Position numbers and translations under genes: made by a program | In this document: one piece after another, positions 33,997 to 42,389 of the stretch | How positions within the stretch are numbered: the first letter of the stretch is position 1 | Layout of the letters: the number at the start of each line of letters is the position of its first letter | Source of the DNA: M55B144 sp964550615 | GTDB lineage: Bacteria > Bipolaricaulota > Bipolaricaulia > UBA7950 > UBA9294 | DNA: 64,000 bases | Direction of reading: 5' to 3' | Assembly (NCBI GenBank): GCA_964550615.1 | Contig: CAZKAB010000002.1 | Location: 1 to 64,000, forward strand | Notes under the pieces: generated by a model | What the model saw: the letters and a program-made list of their open reading frames with translations, nothing else | Told to the model about the DNA's origin: nothing | The model's database searches: none

Positions 33997-34448
33997 CAGG
34001 CGCTCCTTTGATCGACAGACGTCAAGTACGGGCGTATTGGCTCGACCGTCCGCGCATACAGATGGATACGGGCGTCAGGGAGCGAAGGAAATGTGAGGAC
34101 AATGCCGCCAAACGCTCCTTGAAACGGCTCGCTTTGAATCTCACCCCATGGGATGAACATCGGCCTGTGAAAGGGGCGGAAGATGCCGATGAGTGCAAGA
34201 TAGAGGCCCATGTCGGTCGCACCCAGGACAAGCGCACCGTTGTAGTTCACCGTTCCGATCCGTGCTGATTTGAAGCGGGATGTATCGCCCGTGAACATGG
34301 TTATGTCCCCGTATTGCTGGGCGAGTTGCCTCCATCCGCTGGCGAATCCCAGGACCCACAGTACGAAACACCAGATCAAAACGAAGAAGGCGGCGAATCC
34401 AACGGTAGAAAGAATCCAGATCTCGCTTGCCGGAATGACCCTCATCAT
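33993..34448 (-). CDS. Membrane protein with a single N-terminal helix and PH-like domain, unknown function
   Basis: The 151-residue protein has one strong membrane segment (STVGFAAFFVLIWCFVLWVLGFA). A soluble domain follows, with TSRFKSARIGTVNYNGALVLGATDMGLYLALIGIF, FHRPMFIPWGEIQSEPF and GGIVLTFP, the strand order of bacterial PH/GRAM-like domains. I cannot name a family with certainty. ATG 34448 has GAGG eight bases upstream. It lies just upstream of, and overlaps, the exported protein gene, and diverges from the cupin gene. Confidence 0.65.
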   Translation of the reverse strand: MMRVIPASEIWILSTVGFAAFFVLIWCFVLWVLGFASGWRQLAQQYGDITMFTGDTSRFKSARIGTVNYNGALVLGATDMGLYLALIGIFRPFHRPMFIPWGEIQSEPFQGAFGGIVLTFPSLPDARIHLYARTVEPIRPYLTSVDQRSAW

Positions 34449-34520
34449 TGCACCATCCTCTTGCCGAAATATATCCCGCTATCACGGTAGGTGACAAGCG
34501 AAGGCAAGAGGGAGGACTCA

Positions 34521-34850
34521 ATGGGCAGCTTCTGTGACACCGAGAGCCGAGAAAGAAAGGAAGTAGCGCCTGGGGTGTGGATCCGCACATTCTGGAGCGA
34601 GCGGATGTTGCTGGCGATTGTGGAAGTACGGGCGCACGCGGTCATTCCGGCGCACTCCCACCCGGCCGAACAGGCGGGAACGGTGATCTCCGGGATGATC
34701 ACGCTGACGATCGATGGGGAGACACGTACGCTGGGAGCGGGAGGCGCATATCTGATTCCGGGAGGCGTAGAACACAGCGCCATCGGGCTTGACATGCCTG
34801 CACTTGTCTGCGATGTGTTCAGCCCGGCGCGCGAAGATTACAGATACTAA
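34521..34850 (+). CDS. Small cupin-domain protein
   Basis: The 109-residue single-domain cupin has motif 1 metal ligands in IPAHSHPAEQAGTVISG (two His and one Glu-like position) and motif 2 GAYLIPGGVEHSA with the last His. Such proteins bind a divalent metal and serve as sugar isomerase-like, dioxygenase or sensor folds; no substrate can be deduced. GGAGG precedes ATG 34521. A hairpin follows the stop. Confidence 0.85.
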   Translation: MGSFCDTESRERKEVAPGVWIRTFWSERMLLAIVEVRAHAVIPAHSHPAEQAGTVISGMITLTIDGETRTLGAGGAYLIPGGVEHSAIGLDMPALVCDVFSPAREDYRY

Positions 34851-34851
34851 T

Positions 34852-34879
34852 TCGAATCTCTTCCTGCGGGGAGGTTCGA
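34852..34879 (+). terminator. Hairpin after the cupin gene
   Basis: TCGAATCTCTTC (34852-34863) can pair over 12 positions, including G-U pairs, with GGGGAGGTTCGA (34868-34879). There is no clear T tract, so termination strength is uncertain. The rest of the 292-base space to the next gene shows nothing I can name. Confidence 0.4.
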
Positions 34880-35142
34880 CTCATGATTTCCCCGTGCGGT
34901 GACTCGTTGTCATACTGGCATCGTCGCGGCGAGTGGTGGAGCGATCCACCGCCGTGCTGATCTTCAACGTTTCTGCGGCGGCGGCATCGCTGGTTGTCAT
35001 ATTTAAGCGACGATGGCTCCTCGAGATTTATGTCCCCGTTCTTCTGTAGGGATGTTGTATTTCGTGATCTCGCTTGTGTAGGCATAGTCTGTTCATAGGA
35101 AGTCTGGCGGGGGCCGATTGCATCGGGAAACTAGGAGGCAGA

Positions 35143-35676
35143 ATGAAGAATAGAACAGCATTGCTTGTGATCGATGTTCAGACAGCGTTCATGGAACCCG
35201 ATCCGATGGTGACGCTCGACGGGGACGATCTCATTGCGAAGTGTCGCGGACTGATTGACCGGGCGCGGCGAGCGAGCATACCCGTAATCTACGTACGACA
35301 TGAAGATGATGAGACGCCCAGCGATCCATTCAAGATCGGCATTCATCCTGATATTGCCCCACTCGCAGGTGAACCGGTGGTGACAAAGGAATTCGGGAGT
35401 GCGTTCATTGAGACCGATCTGGAGGACGTTCTAAAAGAGAGAGGGATAGAGCATCTAGTTGTCTGTGGGCTCGCCACCTTTGGCTGCGTCAATCAGACGG
35501 TAGTCTACGCCAAGCTGTATGGATACGACGTTACTGTCGTGAAGAACGCGCATGGCGCCCGCGCATTCCCGGGATGGAGTGCCGAACAGCTTATTGACAC
35601 GTTCAATGCAGCTTGGGCGAAGGGCGGAATCAGCCTTGTCAGCGCATCCGATGTTTCTTTCCAAGTTGGAGGATAG
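35143..35676 (+). CDS. Isochorismatase-family cysteine hydrolase
   Basis: The 177-residue protein has the family catalytic triad: Asp in ALLVIDVQTAF, Lys in VVTKEFGSAF, and Cys in GLATFGCVNQTVVYAKLYGYDV, followed by the usual AHGARAF region. Members hydrolyse isochorismate, nicotinamide or N-carbamoyl compounds; the substrate here is open. AGGAGG at 35133-35138 sets the ATG. It converges with the DUF4342 gene. Confidence 0.9.
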   Translation: MKNRTALLVIDVQTAFMEPDPMVTLDGDDLIAKCRGLIDRARRASIPVIYVRHEDDETPSDPFKIGIHPDIAPLAGEPVVTKEFGSAFIETDLEDVLKERGIEHLVVCGLATFGCVNQTVVYAKLYGYDVTVVKNAHGARAFPGWSAEQLIDTFNAAWAKGGISLVSASDVSFQVGG

Positions 35677-35718
35677 ACAGAAAAGGGCCGCGGTCTCTGC
35701 CAGTGGCTGGATCGAGGT

Positions 35719-35973
35719 CTAGTCTGCTACTCGTTCAATGACTATGGTGCACTCGGTGACTAACGCAGCAATGGCCCCGATCGCGGCCAATGTAGGAAGA
35801 AGCGCGACGCCGACTACGCCCAATGTAAGAGGAACCTCGATCAGCGTCTTGCCTTCCTTGTTCTTGATCGTAATGCGGCGGATGTTGCCTTGCCGTACCA
35901 ATTCCTTTACTGTCGCTATGAGTTTCTCGCCGCTGATGGCGAACTCTTCCCTGTGGATATTCTCTTCTTCCAT
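35719..35973 (-). CDS. DUF4342-family small protein
   Basis: The 84-residue protein fits DUF4342: EEFAISGEKLIATVKELVRQGNIRRITIKNKEGKTLIEVPLTLGVVGVALLPTLAAIGAIAALVTECTIVIER. The N-terminal half looks like a small amphipathic domain (UBA-like in some members), and a hydrophobic glycine-rich segment follows that may insert into the membrane. ATG 35973 has GAGGAG seven bases upstream; the frame is open 17 codons further without support. Function is unknown. Confidence 0.85.
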   Translation of the reverse strand: MEEENIHREEFAISGEKLIATVKELVRQGNIRRITIKNKEGKTLIEVPLTLGVVGVALLPTLAAIGAIAALVTECTIVIERVAD

Positions 35974-36200
35974 CATCTTGCTCCTCTCCTCTTCTTTCGA
36001 GGCAATGATACCTGTTTCGTACATGAAGCGCCTGCCCTCGCCGTTTAATCCTTACCACTCCGTTGCGTACGGGACAAATGTCACGCTATGGGGGCAACAG
36101 ATTTTTCACTTTGGAGCAAGAGGGTGTATTGTTCGGTAGTACATGGCCTGCTTCGGTCAGCAATCGTGTTGACGGGCAGAGGCCGGAAAAAGGAGAACGC

Positions 36201-36389
36201 ATGGCGTTTCAGGAGCGAGAAATGGTTGACGTGCGGCATCTTGATCTGCATTGCGCGGATTGTGGAAAAGCGATAGAAGAGCTCCCATTTGAACCGACAT
36301 CTGATCGACCGGTGTACTGCAAGGACTGCAATCGGAAGCGGCGCCCGCCACGGCGTGACGATCGAAAAGGTGGGAGTAGACGGCGGTAA
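36201..36389 (+). CDS. Small CxxC/CxxC zinc-ribbon protein
   Basis: The 62-residue protein has two zinc knuckles, CADC and CKDC, separated by the PFEPTSDRPVYC pattern seen in widespread small zinc-ribbon proteins. A very basic tail (RKRRPPRRDDRKGGSRRR) suggests nucleic-acid or ribosome binding. AAAGGAG before ATG 36201 supports this start; the longer open frame upstream has no domain. A hairpin terminator follows. Confidence 0.85.
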   Translation: MAFQEREMVDVRHLDLHCADCGKAIEELPFEPTSDRPVYCKDCNRKRRPPRRDDRKGGSRRR

Positions 36390-36414
36390 AGACTATCCGC
36401 TGATAATAGACGAT

Positions 36415-36441
36415 AAGCAGGCCGATCTCGTTGGCCTGCTT
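36415..36441 (+). terminator. Hairpin after the zinc-ribbon gene
   Basis: AAGCAGGCC (36415-36423) and GGCCTGCTT (36433-36441) pair perfectly over nine bases around a nine-base loop. It is followed by only a few T residues, so it is a moderate terminator candidate. Confidence 0.6.
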
Positions 36442-36547
36442 GTCATTGCGCCGGGGTTGCTCGCAAACGGCGTATGATGGCGGGTTTCGTTCCTGTCAAA
36501 CGCTCTCGTGATCTGCCCTCGAGATTCATACCGGTGTTGCAGGCTCC

Positions 36548-36576
36548 TTGAGGGAGCATGCGCCGCCGATTATAAA
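36548..36576 (+). promoter_or_regulatory. Promoter of prfB
   Basis: TTGAGG (36548-36553) and TATAAA (36571-36576) are separated by 17 bases. The start codon lies 88 bases beyond the -10 box. Confidence 0.65.
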
Positions 36577-36664
36577 GAAGGTACAGGGCTACGCGTTTCG
36601 TGGGGCTAATCTGACGGACATTCGAGTCTTGCCGACGGCAATCGTTGGCGCAAATGGGGTGAAC

Positions 36665-37760
36665 ATGGACGAAGAAGTACTGCTGGAGATGCGCAAGATG
36701 CTTGCTCGGATCGGTGATCACCTTTGACCGGACGGCGATGGAGAGTGAAATCGCCGAGCTAGAACAGCAGATGGCATCTCCCGGATTCTGGGAAGATCGG
36801 CAGCGCTCGGCAGATGTGAGCCGTCGCCTAGAGCGAAGCAAATCGCTGCTTGACCGGCATGATGAGATGAGTGAGGAGATGGAGGAGATTGATATCCTCC
36901 ATCAGATGGCGCTGGATGCCGGCGACGAACGCGAGATGGCTCGGCTTTCTTCTCGCGCCTCCGCACTGGAGAAGGCCTTGCGGGCGTTCCGGATAGAGCT
37001 CGCGTTCTCCGGCGCGTACGATCTTTCCGATTGCTACCTATCGATCAATGCCGGCGCGGGAGGCACGGATTCCCAGGATTGGGCGCAGATGCTTCTTCGC
37101 ATGTACGGGCGCTATTGCGAGCAAGTGGGGTTCAAGGCCAACCTCCTCGAAGTGAGCGAGGGAGACGAGGCCGGCATCAGGAGTGCAACAATGGAGATCA
37201 GCGGTCGTTACGTTTATGGGACCCTCAAGGGAGAGAAGGGCGTCCACCGGCTTGTCCGCATCTCGCCATTCGATTCCGCTCACAGGCGACATACTTCTTT
37301 TGCTGCGGTCTCGGTGATTCCAGTCACGGAGGAACAGGAGCTTGAAATCGATCCAAAGGATCTGCGCATCGATACCTACCGGTCGACCGGTGCCGGAGGG
37401 CAGCATGTAAACGTCACTGATTCCGCGGTGCGGATAACGCATCTCCCCACGAAGATCGTCGTTTCCTGTCAGAATGAACGCAGTCAGCGGCAAAACAAGG
37501 AGTCGGCCATGCGGGTTCTGCGAGCGCGACTGGGAGAGCTGTTGCGGCAACAGGAGGCGAAGAAGCTCGAAGAGCTGCAAGGGACTCTCAAGGATATCGA
37601 GTGGGGAAGCCAGATCCGTTCATACGTTCTGCACCCATATCAAATGGTGAAAGACCATCGCACCGGCTATGAAACCGGAAACATCGACGCCGTACTCGAT
37701 GGTGACATCTCTGCGTTTATCGAGGCGTACATAGAGGAGAACGCGGGCAAAGACGAGTGA
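36665..37760 (+). CDS. prfB: Peptide chain release factor 2, expressed by programmed +1 frameshift
   Basis: The first 20 codons (MDEEVLLEMRKMLARIGDHL) end at an in-frame TGA (36725-36727) in the slippery context CTT TGA C. A +1 shift lets translation continue from GAC 36726 to the stop at 37760, giving 364 residues, a normal RF2 length. The product has the RF2 tripeptide SPF in VRISPFDSAHRRHT, which reads UGA/UAA, and the GGQ catalytic motif in RSTGAGGQHVNVTDSAVR. RF2 levels control the shift: when RF2 is scarce the TGA is read slowly. GGGGTG lies four bases before the ATG. Confidence 0.95.
36713..36728 (+). promoter_or_regulatory. prfB programmed +1 frameshift site
   Basis: GGTGATC (36713-36719) precedes CTTTGAC (36722-36728). 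The slippery CTT and TGA C are as in most bacteria. The usual AGGGGG stimulator three bases upstream is replaced by GGTGATC, which is itself complementary to the 16S 3' end but in another register. Confidence 0.85.
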
Positions 37761-37797
37761 GCGATGCTGGGGTGCCATACTGAGCAAGGAGGCGGCG

Positions 37798-38790
37798 ATG
37801 GATAGTCTGAGAGTGATCCAGTACGGATTGGGGCCGATCGGCTGTGCTGTGGCGCGGCATGTCATTTCGCGTCAGGGGTTGGAGCTTGTCGCGGGTGTGG
37901 ACATCGATCAGGAAAAGACCGGAAAAGACGTGGGAGACGTGATCGGACTCGATCACCAGCTGGGATTTCCGGTTGCGGCAACGTTGGCTGAAAGCGGCTG
38001 TCAGGTACGGGCCGATATTGCCCTTCATACGACCAATTCCTACTTCCCCTTGTTTGGCGATCAGATTGTCGAATTGCTGGAGGCCGGATTGGACGTGGTT
38101 TCAACGTCAGAAGAGCTCTCGTTCCCGTGGATTGCTCACCCGGATGATGCAAAGCGGATCGACGCTGCGGCCAAGGCGGCGGGGAAGACCGTACTTGGAA
38201 CTGGCGTCAATCCCGGTTATCTCATGGACTCACTGCCACTCAGCCTAACCGCCATCTGCCAGCGTGTCGATCGCATCAAGGTGACGCGGCACATGAACGC
38301 GTCTATTCGTCGTGGCCCGTTTCAGGTAAAGATCGGCGCCGGCATGACGGTTGAGGCATTCAACCAGCGCATGGAGGCCGGGCGGATGGGGCATGTCGGT
38401 CTCCCGGAGTCGATGGGCATGATCTTTGATACATTGGGAAGACGGCTCGACCGCTATGAGTCGAGCGTTGAGCCGCTGATGGCTGACAGGGAGATCAGCA
38501 CAGAACACGTAACGGTGAAACCTGGCGAGGTCAGGGGACTGAAGCAGGTTGCCCATGGTTATGCGGACGGGGTCGAGTTCGTCACACTCGTCTTCATAGC
38601 TGGTTTGGAAGAGGAGACCAACGAGGATACGATCGAGATCGAAGGCGTTCCCGATCTGAAGGTAACTATGGTGGGAACGCATGGCGACTTGGCAACTGTT
38701 GCCATCGCTGTGAACGCCATCCGGCGCGTGCGTCAAGCGCCCGCGGGTCTGGTGACAATGCGTGATTTACCTATTATAACACGATTTTAG
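37798..38790 (+). CDS. Dihydrodipicolinate-reductase-like dehydrogenase, 2,4-diaminopentanoate dehydrogenase type
   Basis: The 330-residue Rossmann enzyme has the dinucleotide loop GLGPIGCAVARHV at the N-terminus and VSTSEELSFPW and TGVNPGYLMDSLPLSLTAIC in the middle. These are typical of the NAD(P)H-dependent diaminopentanoate dehydrogenase/DapB-like family that deaminates (2R,4S)-2,4-diaminopentanoate in clostridial ornithine degradation. The other ornithine-pathway genes (racemase, aminomutase, thiolase) are not in the window, so the exact amine substrate is uncertain. AAGGAGG precedes the ATG. Confidence 0.8.
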   Translation: MDSLRVIQYGLGPIGCAVARHVISRQGLELVAGVDIDQEKTGKDVGDVIGLDHQLGFPVAATLAESGCQVRADIALHTTNSYFPLFGDQIVELLEAGLDVVSTSEELSFPWIAHPDDAKRIDAAAKAAGKTVLGTGVNPGYLMDSLPLSLTAICQRVDRIKVTRHMNASIRRGPFQVKIGAGMTVEAFNQRMEAGRMGHVGLPESMGMIFDTLGRRLDRYESSVEPLMADREISTEHVTVKPGEVRGLKQVAHGYADGVEFVTLVFIAGLEEETNEDTIEIEGVPDLKVTMVGTHGDLATVAIAVNAIRRVRQAPAGLVTMRDLPIITRF

Positions 38791-38814
38791 CTGACAGTAG
38801 CGGAGGTGTCCCAT

Positions 38815-40152
38815 ATGAACGGGAATGATACTCTGCGGCAAGGGATGGAACGTCTGCGATTTGCTGAGCCGGCGGGAGCGCCGCTTGCCGAACGGATGCG
38901 TCCCACAACGCTCGACGATGTCGTGGGACAGAATGCGATTCTCGGCGTAGGCGCTCCGCTGCGCAAGCTGATCGAGCGTGCGGAATACAGATCGTTTCTG
39001 TTCTGGGGGCCGCCTGGGAGTGGAAAGACGACGGTAGGCCGCATTATCGCTCACCGTTCGCACGCTGCGTTTGTGCATCTCTCAGCGGCGCTGTCCGGAG
39101 TGAAAGAGATCAAGGCCGTTCTCGAACGGTCACGTGAAGGTAACGAACTCACAGGGACGCGAGATCTCTTGTTCCTGGACGAGATCCATAGGTTCACCCG
39201 CTCTCAGCAGGATATACTCCTATCTTACTTGGAGGAAGGGAGCATCATCTTCATCGGGGCAACGACGGAAAACCCCTCATTTGCGCTCAATGCCGCACTT
39301 CTGTCACGCTGTCAGCTCTTCTGCTTCTCCTCACTGGCGCCTGATGATATTCGGAAACTCTTGCGGCGTGCCGCAAGCGATGAGCGCGGACTTGATGGGC
39401 GCTATGAGATCACCCCCGAAGCGGAGCAGGCGATCATCGCCCTTTCCGACGGTGACGTGCGACGCGCTCTAACGACGCTTGAGCTTGTGGGATCGATCGC
39501 TACGGAGAACAAGATTGATCTGTCACTTGTAGAACGCGCGGTGCAGCGGAAGGGACTTAATTACGATCGCAGCGGGGATGAGCACTACAATATGATTTCC
39601 GCGCTGCATAAGTCGGTGCGCAACTCCGATCCGGACGCGTCCTTGTATTGGCTGGCGCGGATGATCGAGGGAGGAGAAGATCCACGTTTCATCGCGCGAC
39701 GCCTGATCCGGATTGCCAGTGAGGACGTCGGTCTTGCCGATCCGAATGCATTGCAGATAGCGTTGGGCGCGCGCGCTGCGGTGGATGCAATTGGTTTGCC
39801 GGAATGCGACCTTGCGCTCGCACAAGCTGCGGTCTACCTTGCGTGTGCGCCGAAAAGCAACGCGCTATACGTGGGATTCGGCGTGGCGCGCGACGATGTG
39901 CGCAACCGCCCTACCGAATCAGTTCCTCTTCATCTGCGCAATGCGCCCACTCAGCTTATGAAGGATCTCTCGTACGGGGATGGCTACCAATATGCGCACG
40001 ACTATGAAGGCGGGGTGACGGCGATGGAGTGCCTTCCCCCTTCGCTTGCAGGGAAACGATACTACCGCCCGACAGAACGCGGGAATGAGAAAAAGGTGAA
40101 AGAACGGCTAGAGAGGCTGAACAATCAACGGAAACGAGACAAGACAACATGA
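38815..40152 (+). CDS. rarA: Replication-associated recombination AAA ATPase RarA/MgsA
   Basis: The 445-residue protein is a clamp-loader-like AAA+ ATPase acting at stalled forks. It shows RPTTLDDVVGQNAILG, Walker A GPPGSGKTTVG, Walker B LLFLDEIHRF, sensor 1 IGATTENPSF, and the C-terminal tetramerisation domain (ISALHKSVRNSDPDASLYWLARMIEGGEDPRFIARRLIRIASEDVGLAD). GGAGGTG six bases before ATG 38815 fixes the start. A weak inverted repeat (TACGCCT/AGGCGTA, about 40156-40184) follows the gene. Confidence 0.96.
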   Translation: MNGNDTLRQGMERLRFAEPAGAPLAERMRPTTLDDVVGQNAILGVGAPLRKLIERAEYRSFLFWGPPGSGKTTVGRIIAHRSHAAFVHLSAALSGVKEIKAVLERSREGNELTGTRDLLFLDEIHRFTRSQQDILLSYLEEGSIIFIGATTENPSFALNAALLSRCQLFCFSSLAPDDIRKLLRRAASDERGLDGRYEITPEAEQAIIALSDGDVRRALTTLELVGSIATENKIDLSLVERAVQRKGLNYDRSGDEHYNMISALHKSVRNSDPDASLYWLARMIEGGEDPRFIARRLIRIASEDVGLADPNALQIALGARAAVDAIGLPECDLALAQAAVYLACAPKSNALYVGFGVARDDVRNRPTESVPLHLRNAPTQLMKDLSYGDGYQYAHDYEGGVTAMECLPPSLAGKRYYRPTERGNEKKVKERLERLNNQRKRDKTT

Positions 40153-40198
40153 GTACGCCTTACTGCCGGCCTCCAGGCGTAACGGACACTATGTTGTT

Positions 40199-40369
40199 TT
40201 ACTTTGCTGCTTTCTCTTCGCGATCGAGGTACTGCACGATCGCTTCCACGACGAGGTAATTGATGGAGCGCTCCTTGTTCTTCGACAATTTCATCAGTCT
40301 CTCCACGGGGCGTTTCTCCATTTTGTTCTTGGGAATATAGATGGATAGGGTATTCACTCTGCTAACCAT
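40199..40369 (-). CDS. 56-residue ribbon-helix-helix protein
   Basis: This short gene on the minus strand encodes MVSRVNTLSIYIPKNK, then two predicted helices (EKRPVERLMKLSK and SINYLVVEAIVQYLDREEK), the ribbon-helix-helix (CopG/Arc-like) arrangement with a basic N-terminal strand. An AAGGAGGTG site lies about 11 bases before the ATG, and a matching promoter (TTGTCT, 16 bases, TATACT) lies upstream. No toxin gene is adjacent, so it is likely a stand-alone DNA-binding regulator. It could control itself or the divergent acylphosphatase. Confidence 0.75.
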   Translation of the reverse strand: MVSRVNTLSIYIPKNKMEKRPVERLMKLSKNKERSINYLVVEAIVQYLDREEKAAK

Positions 40370-40402
40370 ATTAGCCTAATCACCTCCTTCCAGATCGATT
40401 AA

Positions 40403-40430
40403 GTATACTGAAATAGGTAGCGAGAGACAA
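40403..40430 (-). promoter_or_regulatory. Promoter of the ribbon-helix-helix gene
   Basis: On the minus strand TTGTCT (40430-40425) and TATACT (40408-40403) are separated by 16 bases. The -10 box lies in the palindrome AGTATACT, a possible operator half. Confidence 0.55.
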
Positions 40431-40452
40431 GAGGGTATTTGTAAAGAAAACT

Positions 40453-40746
40453 ATGCAACAGAAACCGGAAAAAGCGATCGCTTGTGCATATATAGTTGTT
40501 TCTGGGCACGTGCAGGGGGTACTCTACCGCGCGTCGATGCGTAACAAGGCGGACGCGTTGGGTTTGGCAGGGTGGGTGAAAAATACGCCTGATGGGCGGG
40601 TTGAGGCAGTTCTACAAGGGTATCCAAACGCTGTTCGCGCGCTCATCGAATGGGCACGCAGCGGCCCTCCACGGGCAGAGGTGCAAGATGTGGTTGTCTC
40701 CTGGAAGGAACCGGAACAAGAAGGACGCGAATTCCGTATCCTCTGA
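40453..40746 (+). CDS. acyP: Acylphosphatase
   Basis: The 97-residue enzyme hydrolyses acyl phosphates such as acetyl phosphate. It has the signature VVSGHVQGVLYRASMRNKADALGLAGWVKNTPDGRVEAV with catalytic Arg and Asn. The usual GVGFR (or GVFFR) is GVLYR here, a tolerated change. No strong ribosome binding site precedes the ATG. It converges with the acyl-CoA synthetase pair with only five bases between stops. Confidence 0.93.
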   Translation: MQQKPEKAIACAYIVVSGHVQGVLYRASMRNKADALGLAGWVKNTPDGRVEAVLQGYPNAVRALIEWARSGPPRAEVQDVVVSWKEPEQEGREFRIL

Positions 40747-40751
40747 AGCGG

Positions 40752-42389
40752 CTACTCCTTCTTGTACTTGTAGCGCTTGATGTCCAGCTTGACGCTCTTT
40801 TCGAATGGTTCGTCGACTAGTTTGATCAGATCCTTGTACTTGATGCGCTTGAACATCGCCAGGTTCTCATTTCGTTCCTTGATCTTCTCCCACAAGTAGT
40901 CGACCGCCTGTTCGGGTGTCTTGATGCCTTTCTCTTTGAGCGCAGTCCAGTTCGGATAGATCTCCGCCGCTACCGCGGGGGCTCCCTGTCGTTCTTCCTC
41001 GTAGACCATTATCTCCTCAATCCCGCGAATCGTGGAAAGCTCCCATTCCACCTCTTCTGGATACACGTTCTTACCCGTCTCGAGGACGATTACGTTCTTT
41101 GCCCGGCCCGAAAGGATAAGGCGGTTCTCTTCCATTCTTCCGAGATCTCCGGTGTGGAACCATCCATCTTTGTCAAGCACTTCCGCCGTTGCCTGTTTAT
41201 TCTTGTAGTAACCGGCCATGATGTTGGGACCACGGGCGACAACCTCGCCGATCCCGGACGTATCGGGATTGTCGATCCGCAATTCTACGTCTTCGATTGC
41301 GGTCATCCCCGGCTCCATGGAGAAGAAATCGCACATTGTCAACACGGGAGCGGTCTCGGTGAGGCCGTATCCTTCAAGGACTCCGATCCCCATTCTGCGG
41401 AATCCGTTCGCTACGTCACGACTGAATGGCGCTCCTCCCGAAGTGAAGAAACGAAAGTCCTTGCCGAACAGCTTGCGTCGCACCAGTTTGCCCATCAATG
41501 TGGGCGACATGTTGTAGATCATGCGTTTCAGGATGCTCTTCTCGATCGATTCCATTACCTTCCCATACAGGACGTTGTATAGCTTGGGCACGCCGAGGAG
41601 GATTGTCGGATTGGCCGTGCTCATTACCAAGGGAAGGTTGCGGTCGACCGGAGCATAGGTTGTGGAGGCTCCGGCGATAATCGGCGTGATCAGCGTAATA
41701 GTGAGGCCGTAAATATGATACCACGGCACTATTGTCAGGAAGTTGTCTCGTTCCGAGAGATCGACGATCTTGAGCGCCGTTAGGGCATTGGATGTAATGT
41801 TGCGGTGGAGGAGCATGGCGCCTTTTGCGTTCCCGGTCGTCCCCGACGTGTACATCAGAATTGCCATGTCATCCGGACTGACATCGACATCAGGCATAAC
41901 CTTCCTTCCCACAAGCAGAGCGTCGAGAAAATGAACGTCCTCTTCCTCCGGGCGATCCATGGAAATGACTATGAGGTTGGGCATTTTCCCGCTCTTGATC
42001 TGCTGAAGGTCCGGAACCTTCATTCCGGATACCACCACTGCTTTTGCCTCAGCCTCTACGAGGATTCGCTCGATCTCCCCGACTTGCAGATCAGGATCGA
42101 GCGGGATGACGGCCGCTCCGCATCGGAGGATGGCAAATATGGAGGTAGCCCACGCGGCGCGAGGTTTTGATATGAGAGCGACGCGGTCGCCCTTTTCGAT
42201 CCCGAACTCAGCGAGTGCATCGGCGAATCGCCCCACCATCTCTCCCAGACGGGCATACGAGATGTCATTTAGGACCAGGCGGATTCCGCGGCCCTTCTTC
42301 CTCTCCGTTGGGATCAGCATACGCAACGCGATGTTCTCGGCATGCGCCGCGACGGCCTTATTGAACAGCTCATTGATCGTCGGATACAT
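40752..42389 (-). CDS. AMP-forming acyl-CoA synthetase (long-chain type), second of a tandem pair
   Basis: The 545-residue protein carries the AMP-binding motif LMYTSGTTGNAKGAML near residue 178, YGLTETAPV near 345, WFHTGDLGRMEENRLILSGRAKNVIVLETGKNVYPEEVE near 410-450 and a C-terminal Lys-containing SVKLDIKRYKYKKE. The NVYPEEVE form is typical of long-chain or AasS-like acyl-activating enzymes. GGAGGT precedes the ATG, which lies within the end of the upstream paralogue (20-base overlap). Lys- and Glu-rich C-terminus; the substrate is unknown. Confidence 0.9.
   Translation of the reverse strand: MYPTINELFNKAVAAHAENIALRMLIPTERKKGRGIRLVLNDISYARLGEMVGRFADALAEFGIEKGDRVALISKPRAAWATSIFAILRCGAAVIPLDPDLQVGEIERILVEAEAKAVVVSGMKVPDLQQIKSGKMPNLIVISMDRPEEEDVHFLDALLVGRKVMPDVDVSPDDMAILMYTSGTTGNAKGAMLLHRNITSNALTALKIVDLSERDNFLTIVPWYHIYGLTITLITPIIAGASTTYAPVDRNLPLVMSTANPTILLGVPKLYNVLYGKVMESIEKSILKRMIYNMSPTLMGKLVRRKLFGKDFRFFTSGGAPFSRDVANGFRRMGIGVLEGYGLTETAPVLTMCDFFSMEPGMTAIEDVELRIDNPDTSGIGEVVARGPNIMAGYYKNKQATAEVLDKDGWFHTGDLGRMEENRLILSGRAKNVIVLETGKNVYPEEVEWELSTIRGIEEIMVYEEERQGAPAVAAEIYPNWTALKEKGIKTPEQAVDYLWEKIKERNENLAMFKRIKYKDLIKLVDEPFEKSVKLDIKRYKYKKE

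Noticed and set aside
34868..34880. GGTTCGACTC resembling a tRNA T-loop after the cupin gene
   Set aside because: It is the right arm of a simple hairpin; no other tRNA arms or anticodon loop are present.
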